A DNA stretch of 64,000 bases from an uncultured Bacteroidaceae bacterium (GCA_905234555.1 CAJOHO010000003.1:60037-124036), one strand, 5' to 3'; shown: positions 51,022 to 59,132, counted from the first letter of the stretch. Notes: generated by a model not told the origin, from the letters alone. Program-made: numbers and translations.

Positions 51022-52152
51022 ATGAAAGAGATGCAATTCACATCCATCGTCCTCTCCGCACTTATGGCTATGGCGCTGATCACGATGTTACCACAGCGAG
51101 TATCACGCGACCGCGTCCTCAACCACTCACGCAGGATGATGGCCGTCAGCATGCTATTGTTCTGTGCACAATATATACTTCAATATACATTAGACCTCCG
51201 TGCAAAAAGCACCACACAGGCCGTAATGGTCAACCTCATCTTCTTTATTCCCATTTCCGCACACATGTCCCTCGGCATACTCAACCTCGAACGGCAGGGA
51301 CGTCTCAAGTCCATAGAACGAATCGTGGGAATTGTCACCTGGATCTTTGCAGTCGTCATCATCGGCATCGTCGTCTTCCTTAACAAAGCCCAGTCCGCAG
51401 AGTTGAGCGACAGGATGCAATGGGCAGAAATCACCGTCAGTTGCGCCTGGGGACTCATGCAGATTTTCTATGCCTACGCTATATTAAAGGAATTAGGGCG
51501 TATGGAGCTGGCTCTCGCCGACTACTACGACCACGACCGAGGCGGACTGCTACGCTGGCTGAGAATCACAGTCGGAACGATGGCCACTGTCGCCCTCTTC
51601 GCCCCCCTACTCATCTACTCACCCAAATGGGCTTTGGCTATCTATGGCACATTCACCATTATCGGCATCTTCTACATCTGGTTCTGCTTCATCCGCTACG
51701 TCATCACCAGCGCATCCAAGAAAGTGAAAGAAGCAGAACTGAATCTCTCCTCACTTTCCTCAGAAGCAGACGGGACAAACCCAGAAGTCGCTACGGCGAT
51801 GTCCGAAGAAACCATGCAGCATATCAGAAGAACGGTAGAACGCTGGTTGCAGAAAGGATCCTATCTCAAGGCAGGAATCACCAGCCCTGTGGCAGCCACC
51901 GAGATGAAGATACCACGCTACCAGCTCTCAACTTGGCTGAAGGTGGCAGAACACACCTCCTTCTCCCGTTGGATTACCAAACTCCGCATCGAGAAAGCCA
52001 AGAGCCTCATGAGCGAGAATCCCGAATACAGCATCGACGTGCTGGCAGACCAGTGTGGCATCAGCCGCAGCTACTTCTTCTGCGTCTTCAAGAAAGAAAC
52101 AGGAATGGCACCCCTCGACTACATCAACAAGATGAAACAGAACAGGAACTAA
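51022..52152 (+). CDS. Membrane-anchored AraC-family regulator
   Basis: A 376-residue protein with six or seven transmembrane helices in residues about 5-230 (FTSIVLSALMAMALITMLP; FIPISAHMSLGIL; IVTWIFAVVIIGIVVF; TMATVALFAPLLIY; LAIYGTFTIIGIFYIWF). A short linker leads to a C-terminal AraC/XylS double helix-turn-helix (about 270-376; FSRWITKLRIEKAKSLM; IDVLADQCGISRSYFFCVFKKETGM). Sensing in the membrane and DNA binding in one chain make it a one-component regulator. It is divergent from the beta-helix surface-protein gene, across a gap holding three phased repeats, so it may control that gene. Its own leader is structured. The gene end is part of a 27-bp duplication. Confidence 0.85.
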   Translation: MKEMQFTSIVLSALMAMALITMLPQRVSRDRVLNHSRRMMAVSMLLFCAQYILQYTLDLRAKSTTQAVMVNLIFFIPISAHMSLGILNLERQGRLKSIERIVGIVTWIFAVVIIGIVVFLNKAQSAELSDRMQWAEITVSCAWGLMQIFYAYAILKELGRMELALADYYDHDRGGLLRWLRITVGTMATVALFAPLLIYSPKWALAIYGTFTIIGIFYIWFCFIRYVITSASKKVKEAELNLSSLSSEADGTNPEVATAMSEETMQHIRRTVERWLQKGSYLKAGITSPVAATEMKIPRYQLSTWLKVAEHTSFSRWITKLRIEKAKSLMSENPEYSIDVLADQCGISRSYFFCVFKKETGMAPLDYINKMKQNRN

Positions 52153-52225
52153 CCATTCTGAAACCAGAACAGGAACTAACCGTTCTGAAACGAAAGAGAT
52201 TCATTCGCTGTGATTCATTCGCTGT
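52138..52225. repeat. Two consecutive tandem duplications at the end of the AraC-type gene
   Basis: A 27-bp unit occurs at 52138-52164 and 52165-52191 with one mismatch, the first copy spanning the stop codon. A 14-bp unit GATTCATTCGCTGT occurs at 52198-52211 and 52212-52225. Confidence 0.85.
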
Positions 52226-52297
52226 TATTGAAACTATGTTTTTTACATCGGATGAGCACGAATTACAAGGATTTTTTCGTCATATCATTGGGATTTT

Positions 52298-52329
52298 TTT
52301 GGCTGTCTCAAAAGAAATGCGTAACTTTG
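52298..52329 (+). promoter_or_regulatory. Promoter of the DUF1846 gene
   Basis: TTTG (52298-52301), 20-base spacer, TAACTTTG (52322-52329); ATG at 52408. The leader carries repeated TTTAAGGT/TATAAGGT words. Confidence 0.75.
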
Positions 52330-52407
52330 TGTCGTATTTTCAAACACAATTCTTTAAGGTCTTTCTTTAAGGTTTATTCTTTATTTATTCTATAAGGTAA
52401 AAGGACG

Positions 52408-53874
52408 ATGAAAAAAATCGGATTCGACAACGATAAGTATCTGAAGATTCAGTCGGAGCATATCCGCGAACGGATCGCTCAGTTCGACGGCAAGCTCTAT
52501 CTAGAACTGGGTGGCAAGCTCTTCGACGACCACCATGCCTCGCGTGTGTTGCCTGGCTTCAAACCTGACTCAAAACTGCGTATGTTTGCCCAGCTGCGCG
52601 ACCAGCTGGAAATCATCATCGTGATCAGCGCTGAGGACATCGAGAAGAACAAGGTTCGTGCGGACTTGGGCATCACCTACGACGAGGATGTGCTGCGTCT
52701 GCGCGACGAATTCATGAACCGCGACTTCATGGTGGGCAGCGTGGTGATCACTCACTACAACCACCAGCGGTCTGCCGACCAGTTCCGCAAACGTCTGAAG
52801 CGTATGGGCATCCCCTCGTACGTGCACTACCTCATCGACGGCTATCCGCACAACGTGGCGCTTATCGCCTCGGACAAGGGTTTCGGCAAGAACGACTACG
52901 TGGAGACGACGCGTCCGTTGGTCATCGTGACGGCTCCTGGTCCTGGCAGTGGCAAGATGGCGACGTGCCTCTCTCAGCTCTACAACGAGAACAAACGGGG
53001 TGTGCGTGCGGGCTATGCGAAGTTCGAGACGTTCCCAGTGTGGAGCCTGCCCCTGAAACACCCTGTGAATATCGCCTACGAAGCAGCAACTGCCGACCTC
53101 GATGACGTGAACATGATTGACCCGTTCCACTTGGAGGCTTACGGCAAGATTGCCATCAACTATAACCGAGACATCGAGATTTTCCCTGTGCTCAACGCTC
53201 TCTTCGAAGGTATCTACGGAGAGAACCCTTACAAATCGCCGACGGATATGGGCGTGAACATGGTGGGATTCTGCATCAGCGACGACGAGGTGTGCTGCCA
53301 AGCCAGTCGCGACGAAATCATCCGTCGCTACTACGCTGCCACCAACAAACTGGCTGACGGAGCAGACAACGAGGGTGAGGTGCAGAAACTGCGGATGCTC
53401 TTCAATCAGGCTAAAATCTCGACTGCTGACCGACGTACGACTGTTGCTGCGAACGAACGACGAGAGAAGGACGGCGAACCTGCTGCCGCCATCGAGCTGG
53501 AGGACGGAACCATCATCACAAGCGGAACGTCTGTGCTGCTGGGATGTAGTGCGGCGCTCATCCTCAACACCATCAAGCATCTGGCTGGCATCGACCACAG
53601 ACTTCAGCTCATTCCTCAGAGTATGATCGAGCCTATTCAGAAAACGAAGACGGAGTATCTGGGTGGACACAACCCACGTCTGCACACGGACGAGGTGCTG
53701 GTGGCGCTGAGTGTGCTCTCGCAATACGACGACCGTTGCCGCCGTGCGCTGGAGAGCCTGCCTCAGATGCGTGGCTGCCAAGTGCACACCACCATCATGC
53801 TAGGCGAAGTAGATAGGAAAATTTTCAAGAAACTGGGCTGCGACCTCACTTGCGATCCAGTCAAGAAGAAGTAA
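52408..53874 (+). CDS. DUF1846 (UPF0371) family protein
   Basis: A 488-residue cytosolic protein. The N-terminus MKKIGFDNDKYLKIQSEHI, the internal VVTHYNHQRSADQFRKRL-like segment (VVITHYNHQRSADQF near 112), VTAPGPGSGKMATCLSQLY near 178 (P-loop-like) and DMGVNMVGFCISDDEVC near 280 identify DUF1846. Members occur in Firmicutes and Bacteroidota; structures exist, but I know of no settled biochemical role. PGPGSGKM suggests nucleotide or phosphate binding. It has its own promoter and terminator, so it is a single-gene unit. Its third codon positions look more C/G-rich than those of its neighbours, possibly reflecting high expression. Confidence 0.88.
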   Translation: MKKIGFDNDKYLKIQSEHIRERIAQFDGKLYLELGGKLFDDHHASRVLPGFKPDSKLRMFAQLRDQLEIIIVISAEDIEKNKVRADLGITYDEDVLRLRDEFMNRDFMVGSVVITHYNHQRSADQFRKRLKRMGIPSYVHYLIDGYPHNVALIASDKGFGKNDYVETTRPLVIVTAPGPGSGKMATCLSQLYNENKRGVRAGYAKFETFPVWSLPLKHPVNIAYEAATADLDDVNMIDPFHLEAYGKIAINYNRDIEIFPVLNALFEGIYGENPYKSPTDMGVNMVGFCISDDEVCCQASRDEIIRRYYAATNKLADGADNEGEVQKLRMLFNQAKISTADRRTTVAANERREKDGEPAAAIELEDGTIITSGTSVLLGCSAALILNTIKHLAGIDHRLQLIPQSMIEPIQKTKTEYLGGHNPRLHTDEVLVALSVLSQYDDRCRRALESLPQMRGCQVHTTIMLGEVDRKIFKKLGCDLTCDPVKKK

Positions 53875-53881
53875 ACTTCTT

Positions 53882-53910
53882 AAATTATAAATTGTAAATT
53901 ATAAATTATA
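53882..53910. repeat. AAATTAT heptamer array after DUF1846
   Basis: AAATTAT, AAATTGT, AAATTAT, AAATTAT in tandem between the stop codon and the terminator stem. Confidence 0.8.
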
Positions 53911-53943
53911 AACGGCTCCTTGCGATGTGCAGGGAGCCGTTTT
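53910..53943. terminator. Bidirectional terminator DUF1846 / corA
   Basis: AAACGGCTCC (about 53910-53919) pairs with GGAGCCGTTT (about 53932-53941) across a 12-base loop, T-run on the plus side and an AT-rich tail on the minus side. It serves the convergent genes. Confidence 0.85.
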
Positions 53944-53945
53944 GC

Positions 53946-54872
53946 TTACAGCCACTGACGTTTCCGGAACCACATCCAGGAGAGGATGGTGGTGATGATG
54001 GACAGGACGATGGCGATGGGGAAGCCTAATGCCCACGACTCCATGCCGTTGATGAGGTTCATGCCGAAGATGGAGGCGATGAGGGTCGGGAACATGATGA
54101 TCATGTTGAGCGACGTGAGCAGACGCATCACTCGGTTCATATTGTTGTTGATGACGTTGGCGTAGGTGTCCATCGTGGCATTGAGGATGTTGGAGTAGAT
54201 GGCTGTGGTCTCACGTGCCTGGTTCATCTCGATATTGACGTCCTCGATGAGTTCGGCATCGAGTTCATCGACAGGCAGACGGAACTTCAGCTTAGAGAGC
54301 AGGGTCTCGTTACCACGAATGGATGTGGCGAAGTAGGTCAGACTGTCCTGCAGGCGTGAAAGGCTCACGAGGTCTTTGTTGTCAATCTGTCCTTCTATAT
54401 TCCGCTTGGCTTTCTCGATGAGTCCGCTGACCTGCTTCAGATACTTCAGATACCAGACGGAAGCAGACAGGAAGAGGCGGAAGACGAGGTCGGCTGCATC
54501 GCTGAATCCTTCGGCCCGTCGCTGCTGGTGGTTGATAAAGTCAATCATCATGCGGGTTTCCTGATTGCAGATGGTGATGATGACGTCTTTCTTGATGACC
54601 ACACCCAAGGGGATAGTGGTATAGGGGGCACGGGAGTTCACACTTTTGAGGTGGGGAATACGCAAGATGACCATGAGCCACCCTTCGTCCATATCGTAAC
54701 GTGCACGCTCGTCGGCATCGGCTACGTCGGAGAGGAAGTAGTCGGGCATGTGAAGTTCGTTCACCAGGTAGTTCACATCGTCCTCCACGGGACAGGTCAC
54801 CTGCACCCAGCAGTTTGGCTGCCAGGCATCCATAGGCTTAACGCCATTGGTTGTGTTCCAAAATGTACGCAT
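53946..54872 (-). CDS. corA: CorA-family divalent-cation channel
   Basis: ATG 54872 (MRTFWNTTNGVKPMD) is preferred over a 27-codon N-terminal extension that translates the structured leader. The 308-residue protein has the cytoplasmic alpha/beta funnel and the long stalk helix (about 140-240), then two C-terminal transmembrane helices with the selectivity motif GMN between them (IASIFGMNLINGMESW near 266-281) and the basic tail RKRQWL. It forms pentameric Mg2+ (or Co2+/Ni2+) channels in the inner membrane. The promoter is 210 bases upstream, and the long leader with a small uORF and strong stems suggests control after transcription start. Confidence 0.92.
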   Translation of the reverse strand: MRTFWNTTNGVKPMDAWQPNCWVQVTCPVEDDVNYLVNELHMPDYFLSDVADADERARYDMDEGWLMVILRIPHLKSVNSRAPYTTIPLGVVIKKDVIITICNQETRMMIDFINHQQRRAEGFSDAADLVFRLFLSASVWYLKYLKQVSGLIEKAKRNIEGQIDNKDLVSLSRLQDSLTYFATSIRGNETLLSKLKFRLPVDELDAELIEDVNIEMNQARETTAIYSNILNATMDTYANVINNNMNRVMRLLTSLNMIIMFPTLIASIFGMNLINGMESWALGFPIAIVLSIITTILSWMWFRKRQWL

Positions 54873-55083
54873 AATGTTCTGTTCTTTGTTTTCCCTGCGA
54901 CAGTAGGCAGGCACAGTAAATAATCCAGAATAAGCAGCTGGGCTGCGTGGCAAAGAACAGAACTCGGTGGTCCTATCCTAAGCCTTCAACTGAATACTAT
55001 TCGCCGGATAGTCGTCCATGTTTTTTCTCTATTTATATTTTGTTTATCCCTGCGGTAACCGAAGGGTGTATTGAAAATCGCTG
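54873..55083 (-). promoter_or_regulatory. Structured 5' leader of corA with uORF
   Basis: On the minus strand, in order: hairpin CCCT..CGG-TTA-CCG..AGGG (55066-55048); uORF of 13 codons (ATG 55019, stop 54978); and a perfect 13-bp helix, arms 54951-54963 and 54876-54888, ending three bases before the ATG. Inside are the hairpins GCAGC-CCA-GCTGC and CCTGC/GCAGG. It could be a metal riboswitch or a leader-peptide attenuator. It does not match the M-box as I know it. Confidence 0.55.
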
Positions 55084-55091
55084 CAAAGTTA
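55084..55091 (-). promoter_or_regulatory. corA promoter (-7 box)
   Basis: Minus-strand TAACTTTG followed by CAGCG; transcription would start about 205-210 bases before the corA ATG. It lies immediately after the pfkA stop region. Confidence 0.6.
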
Positions 55092-55101
55092 CGAAAAAAA
55101 A

Positions 55102-56076
55102 TTAAATTGACAAAGTATCGAGCACTTTTATCAAGTTTTTATTCATCGGCTTATCGCTGCGGATGGCGTCGGTAAAGGGGATATAGACCACCTGATCGTT
55201 GCGAACGCCTATCATCACGTTGCGCTGTCCGTCGATGATGGCGTCGATGACGCCTGAACCCAGACGAGTGGCAAGGATGCGATCGCGTGCCGAGGGGCTA
55301 CCGCCTCGCTGAAGATGCCCCAGGATGGACACTCGCACATCGTACTGTGGGTATTCCTTCTTGACGCGGTCAGCATAGAACATGGCTCCGCATTTGGGGC
55401 TTTCGCTCACGATGACGATGCTGGAGTTCTTGCTCTTGCGTATGCCTCGTCCGATGAAATGCTCCAACTGGTCGGCATCGGTGCTGTCCTCTGGAATGAT
55501 GGCTGCCTCTGCCCCACTGGCGATGGCGCTGTTCTGAGCGAGGAAACCTGCATCGCGTCCCATCACCTCGACGAAGAAGATGCGCTCGTGGCTGGTGGCT
55601 GTATCTCGAATCTTATCGACACACTCGACGATAGTGTTGAGAGTGGTGTCGTAACCGATGGTGAGGTCTGTGCCGTAGAGGTCGTTGTCGATGGTTCCAG
55701 GCAGACCGATGCAAGGCACGTTGAACTCCTGCGCAAAGAGATGGGCACCTGTCAGCGATCCGTTTCCGCCAATCACGACCAGAGCATCGATGCCTTCCTT
55801 TTTCATCGTCTCGTAGGCCTGTGCTCGTCCTTCGGGCGTCATGAACGCCTTGCTACGGGCACTTTTCAGGATGGTTCCACCACGAGCAATGATGTTGCTC
55901 ACGCTCTCTGTGGTAAACTCAGCCACCTCGTCGGTCATCAGTCCTTCGTAGCCACGATAGATTCCTTTCACCTTGAAGCCGTGGGCAATGCCTGTGCGTG
56001 TGACAGCACGGATGGCTGCGTTCATACCTGGGGAGTCGCCGCCAGAAGTCAAAATACCGATACAGTTGATTTTCAT
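55102..56076 (-). CDS. pfkA: ATP-dependent 6-phosphofructokinase
   Basis: The committed step of glycolysis, fructose 6-phosphate + ATP to fructose 1,6-bisphosphate, cytosolic. The 324-residue protein shows [18 protein letters not shown] (Gly-rich ATP site; residues 8-25), [19 protein letters not shown] with catalytic Asp (about 125-143), MGRDAGFLA (about 170-178) and [15 protein letters not shown] (about 250-264). GGDSPGMN and GNGSLTGA (about 102-109, where G-N-G replaces G-D-G) are in the ATP pocket; a G-D-G would be canonical for ATP use, so the Asn deserves attention. No glycolytic neighbours. Confidence 0.93.
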   Translation of the reverse strand: MKINCIGILTSGGDSPGMNAAIRAVTRTGIAHGFKVKGIYRGYEGLMTDEVAEFTTESVSNIIARGGTILKSARSKAFMTPEGRAQAYETMKKEGIDALVVIGGNGSLTGAHLFAQEFNVPCIGLPGTIDNDLYGTDLTIGYDTTLNTIVECVDKIRDTATSHERIFFVEVMGRDAGFLAQNSAIASGAEAAIIPEDSTDADQLEHFIGRGIRKSKNSSIVIVSESPKCGAMFYADRVKKEYPQYDVRVSILGHLQRGGSPSARDRILATRLGSGVIDAIIDGQRNVMIGVRNDQVVYIPFTDAIRSDKPMNKNLIKVLDTLSI

Positions 56077-56156
56077 ATCTTGGGAACTTGTGATTTTAAG
56101 GGATTGAATGTGTGCTTAGGGGGATGGACGGGTGTTTAGTAGAACTGAGTTGCCTG

Positions 56157-57524
56157 TCAATGGATGGCCCAGAAGACTAGCATACCTACTGCCCAGGCTA
56201 TGAGTACTCGCCAGAGTATTTTCCTGATGTACCAGCCTGCTCCGATATTCTCCACCTCGACGACTGCATGTCCTGCCAGCGTGCTGGAATAGAGCAGACA
56301 GCCACCGATGGCGCTGCAGAAGGAAAGCATCTGCCAATAGGTGCCGTTGAGGACGGTATCTGCCGTAGCATCCAAATCGAACATATTCATACCCGACATC
56401 ACGAAGGGCACATTATCGACGAACATGGAGACAAAACCTGTGATTACACCATAGGCATAGACGTTGTGGACATATTGCGTCAGCCAGTTGCAGGCTGCAT
56501 CGAGTGCGCCACATTCCTTCATCGCACCTACGCCAAGGGCAATACCTAAATAATAAAGGATAATCTGAATGCCCACGAACTCTGTGTTGTGGAGTCGTTC
56601 GCGTGTGACGAAGAGGACGTTTCCGTTCATTTTAAACGTGAAGACACCTTCGAGCAGCCAAATGAGTGCCAGCACACAGAGTGCGCCGATGAAGGGCTGG
56701 AAGTGGGTGACAGCGCTGAACGTAGGGATGAACCATAGTCCCACGATGCCGACAAAAAGCATGACACCTTTCTGCCAGGGACGCAGGAAAGAGTCGTCGC
56801 CCTTGTAGCGGTGTAGGAAGGAGATTACTTCCACTTTCCCATGAAGCATGGTGGAAAGGAGGAAGTTGAAAGCTGCAAGTGTGGCGATGGCAGGCAGGAA
56901 GAGTCCCTGCGAGAAGGCAGCCGGCGTCACCACCTTATGCACCCAAAGCATCATGGATGACATATCGCCAATGACGGTAAAGGAGCCGCCCAGATGGGCA
57001 GCCACAAGTATGGCACTGGCATAGATGACCTTCTGATAGTGGCTGTTGACGATCTTGCTCATGATGCTGAGCATGAGGACCACAGCCGTCAGGTTATCCA
57101 CATTTGCAGAAATGAAGAAAGTGAGCAGCGTAAGCACCCAGAGGAAGAGCTTGCTGCTGCGCATTCGCAGCCACGAGACAAGGGAATCGAAGACTCCGTT
57201 GTTGTTCATCACGCCCACGATGGTGTTGGTGGCAATAAGGAAGAGGATGACGTAACAGGCCTCAGCCACATAACGCATCATCAGGTTGTTGGCGACAAAA
57301 TCGCCAATCGTTGCCTTCGACTCAGGGTCGCTCAGATAAGCTGCATATTCTGCAGGGTGCATGAGATTCACGAAATCGACGCCGCGAAAAACGTAGAGCA
57401 CCCACACGATGACACCACTAAACATGGCAACAGCAGCACGGTTCAAGTGGTTTACCTGCATCGTGCTCATCAGCAGATATCCGGTCAGGAGTACTGCCAC
57501 GATTGTCAGTGTCATCAACAACAT
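56157..57524 (-). CDS. NhaD/SLC13-type sodium:proton antiporter-like carrier
   Basis: Starts are possible at ATG 57524 (MLLMTLTIVAV) or ATG 57515; a longer frame to 57584 translates the tRNA and is rejected. The 455-residue protein has about 11-13 transmembrane segments with paired-repeat signatures: FFISANVDNLTAVVLMLSIM (near 140) and GFVSMFVDNVPFVMSGMNMF (near 355), both with the D-N-x-x/P motif of ion-transporter superfamily members such as NhaD and CitM. Na+/H+ exchange is the best guess; dicarboxylate transport is the alternative. ATG 57524 is two bases from the mature 3' end of tRNA-Gly, so one transcript probably carries both. Confidence 0.83.
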   Translation of the reverse strand: MLLMTLTIVAVLLTGYLLMSTMQVNHLNRAAVAMFSGVIVWVLYVFRGVDFVNLMHPAEYAAYLSDPESKATIGDFVANNLMMRYVAEACYVILFLIATNTIVGVMNNNGVFDSLVSWLRMRSSKLFLWVLTLLTFFISANVDNLTAVVLMLSIMSKIVNSHYQKVIYASAILVAAHLGGSFTVIGDMSSMMLWVHKVVTPAAFSQGLFLPAIATLAAFNFLLSTMLHGKVEVISFLHRYKGDDSFLRPWQKGVMLFVGIVGLWFIPTFSAVTHFQPFIGALCVLALIWLLEGVFTFKMNGNVLFVTRERLHNTEFVGIQIILYYLGIALGVGAMKECGALDAACNWLTQYVHNVYAYGVITGFVSMFVDNVPFVMSGMNMFDLDATADTVLNGTYWQMLSFCSAIGGCLLYSSTLAGHAVVEVENIGAGWYIRKILWRVLIAWAVGMLVFWAIH

Positions 57525-57526
57525 AG

Positions 57527-57599
57527 AGCGGCAAGCGGGACTCGAACCCGTGACCCTCGGCTTGGGAAGCCGATGCTCTACCAACTGAGCTATTGCCGC
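57527..57599 (-). tRNA. tRNA-Gly (anticodon CCC)
   Basis: A 73-nt cloverleaf on the minus strand. Acceptor stem GCGGCAA/TTGCCGC with discriminator T; D-arm with AGCTCAGTTGGTAGAGC; anticodon stem TCGGC/GCCGA around loop TTCCCAA, giving anticodon CCC (reads GGG); T-arm CGGGTTCGAGTCCCG. CCA is not encoded. The antiporter ATG follows after two bases. The promoter TAATTTTG is at 57619-57626. Confidence 0.95.
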
Positions 57600-57618
57600 A
57601 ATTTTTACAAATCGACTG

Positions 57619-57626
57619 CAAAATTA
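57619..57626 (-). promoter_or_regulatory. tRNA-Gly promoter (-7 box)
   Basis: Minus-strand TAATTTTG followed by CAGTCG, 20 bases before the mature tRNA 5' end. Confidence 0.6.
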
Positions 57627-57669
57627 GAAAGAAATTCGTAAAAGAAGAAAGTATTTCAACTTTTTTTTG

Positions 57670-57677
57670 TAATTTTG
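57670..57677 (+). promoter_or_regulatory. recF promoter (-7 box)
   Basis: TAATTTTG followed by CCAAC. The ATG is at 57778, leaving a leader of about 95 bases that ends in an AACTCA array. Confidence 0.55.
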
Positions 57678-57745
57678 CCAACAAATTTGCAAAAACCCGT
57701 GTTTTTTGCCTTTGAACGACGAAAAAGAAATAAACTATCAACCCA

Positions 57746-57777
57746 AACTCAGAAACTCAAAAACTTAATAACTCAAT
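57746..57777. repeat. AACTCA octamer array before recF
   Basis: AACTCAGA, AACTCAAA, AACTTAAT, AACTCAAT in tandem (8-bp period), ending exactly at the recF ATG. Confidence 0.8.
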
Positions 57778-58893
57778 ATGTTCCTCAAATCGCTGACCAT
57801 ACTTAACTACAAGAACATCGCAGACGCCAACCTGCAGTTCTCGTCGAAAATCAACTGTTTCATCGGCAGCAACGGTGAAGGCAAGACCAATGTGCTCGAC
57901 GCCATCTATTTCCTGTCGTTCACCAAAAGTGCCACCAACGCCAACGACTCGCTCAACATCCGTCACGGCGAAGAACTCATGATGCTGCAAGGTACCTACG
58001 ATCTGGAAGGTTCGTTGGAAGACATCAACTGCGGACTGAAGATTCACCAGAAGAAGGTGTTCCGTCGCAACCAGAAAGCGTATAAACGGATGGCTGACCA
58101 CATCGGCCTGCTTCCGCTCATCATCGTTTCGCCCAACGACAGCGAACTCATTCTGGGTGGCAGCGAACTGCGACGCAAATTCATCGACAGCGTCATTGCC
58201 CAGTATAACCCCACTTATCTGCCCCTGCTTGCCCGCTACAACAAAGCCCTGCAACAGCGCAACGTGCTGCTTCGCCAATGCAGCGAAGCCTCTGCCCCAC
58301 TCTCTTCCGATACGCTGGCTTCTATCGAAGTGCTGGAAGAGATGATGGCACAAAGCGGAGAACAGATCTATGCCGAACGCAACAAGTTTATCGAGGCATT
58401 CGGTCCTGTCTTCCAACAGTATTACGCAGAGATCTCAGGCGGACACGAACAGGTAACGCTGACCTTCACCAGTCATTGCCAGCGCGGACCGCTGTTGGAT
58501 GTCATCCGTCAGGGACGACAGAAAGAACTCATCTTGGGTTATAGTCTTCACGGCATCCATCGCGACGACCTCGACATGCAGCTTTCGGGACACCCCATCC
58601 GCTACGAAGCTTCGCAGGGACAGAGCAAGACCTACCTCATCAGCCTGAAACTGGCTCAGTTCGACTTCCTGCTCAACACAGGCAGCCACACCACCCCGAT
58701 CCTCTTGCTCGACGACATCTTCGACAAGCTGGACACCAGCCGTGTGGAGAACATCGTCAACCTCGTTGCACGTCGTCACTTCGGCCAGATCTTCATCACC
58801 GACACCAACCGCGAACACCTCGACCGCATCCTCCAGCAATCGCCATCCGATTACAGGATATTTACCGTTAGGAATGGGGTGATAAATTCGTGA
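57778..58893 (+). CDS. recF: DNA replication and repair protein RecF
   Basis: An SMC-like ATPase that helps load RecA at gaps together with RecO and RecR. The 371-residue protein has the Walker A loop GSNGEGKTNVLDAI (30-43), a coiled middle segment, signature ASQGQSKTYLISLKLAQF (about 278-295) and Walker B LLLDDIFDKLD (about 310-320), followed by FITDTNREHLD. GIHRDDLD (about 258-265) is the family's DNA/ATP element. A tandem AACTCA array abuts the start codon. Downstream, the gene runs into the palindromic element shared with the convergent tRNA-Ser. Confidence 0.94.
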   Translation: MFLKSLTILNYKNIADANLQFSSKINCFIGSNGEGKTNVLDAIYFLSFTKSATNANDSLNIRHGEELMMLQGTYDLEGSLEDINCGLKIHQKKVFRRNQKAYKRMADHIGLLPLIIVSPNDSELILGGSELRRKFIDSVIAQYNPTYLPLLARYNKALQQRNVLLRQCSEASAPLSSDTLASIEVLEEMMAQSGEQIYAERNKFIEAFGPVFQQYYAEISGGHEQVTLTFTSHCQRGPLLDVIRQGRQKELILGYSLHGIHRDDLDMQLSGHPIRYEASQGQSKTYLISLKLAQFDFLLNTGSHTTPILLLDDIFDKLDTSRVENIVNLVARRHFGQIFITDTNREHLDRILQQSPSDYRIFTVRNGVINS

Positions 58894-58901
58894 GAGTTTT
58901 A

Positions 58902-58953
58902 GGGAGATTCACTACGTGCTAAGTTCAAGGTTGGTGGGGGATTCACTGCGTGC
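58902..58953. repeat. 18-bp direct repeat after recF
   Basis: 58902-58919 and 58936-58953 match at 16 of 18 bases (core GATTCACTRCGTGC), 34 bp apart, just before the large palindrome. Confidence 0.65.
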
Positions 58954-58979
58954 ATCCCCTCGCTCCCGCGGGGTTCCTT

Positions 58980-59132
58980 GCAAACAACAACAAAACAAGA
59001 GAAAGGACGCTACGCTAAATTCTTTTCGCTTGTGTCCAGTCCTGTTTCATGCAAGCATGACCTGTTCTGGGCACAAACGAAAAGAACATCCCCCGTTGGG
59101 ATGCTCCTTTCTCTTGTTTTGATGTTGTTTGC
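58980..59132. repeat. 153-bp palindromic element abutting tRNA-Ser
   Basis: Outer arms 58980-59007 and 59105-59132 are inverted copies of 28 bp with one mismatch (start GCAAACAACA). Inner arms around 59019-59034 and 59071-59087 (TTCTTTTCG.TTGTG) pair at about 14 of 16 positions, and the centre is TCATG-CAAG-CATGA. The right arm ends on the last base of the tRNA. No long coding frame is credible in it. Confidence 0.8.

Noticed and set aside
52570-53787. 405-codon minus-strand open frame
   Set aside because: Antisense shadow of the DUF1846 gene, rich in His/Val/Arg as expected for a reversed GC-rich frame.
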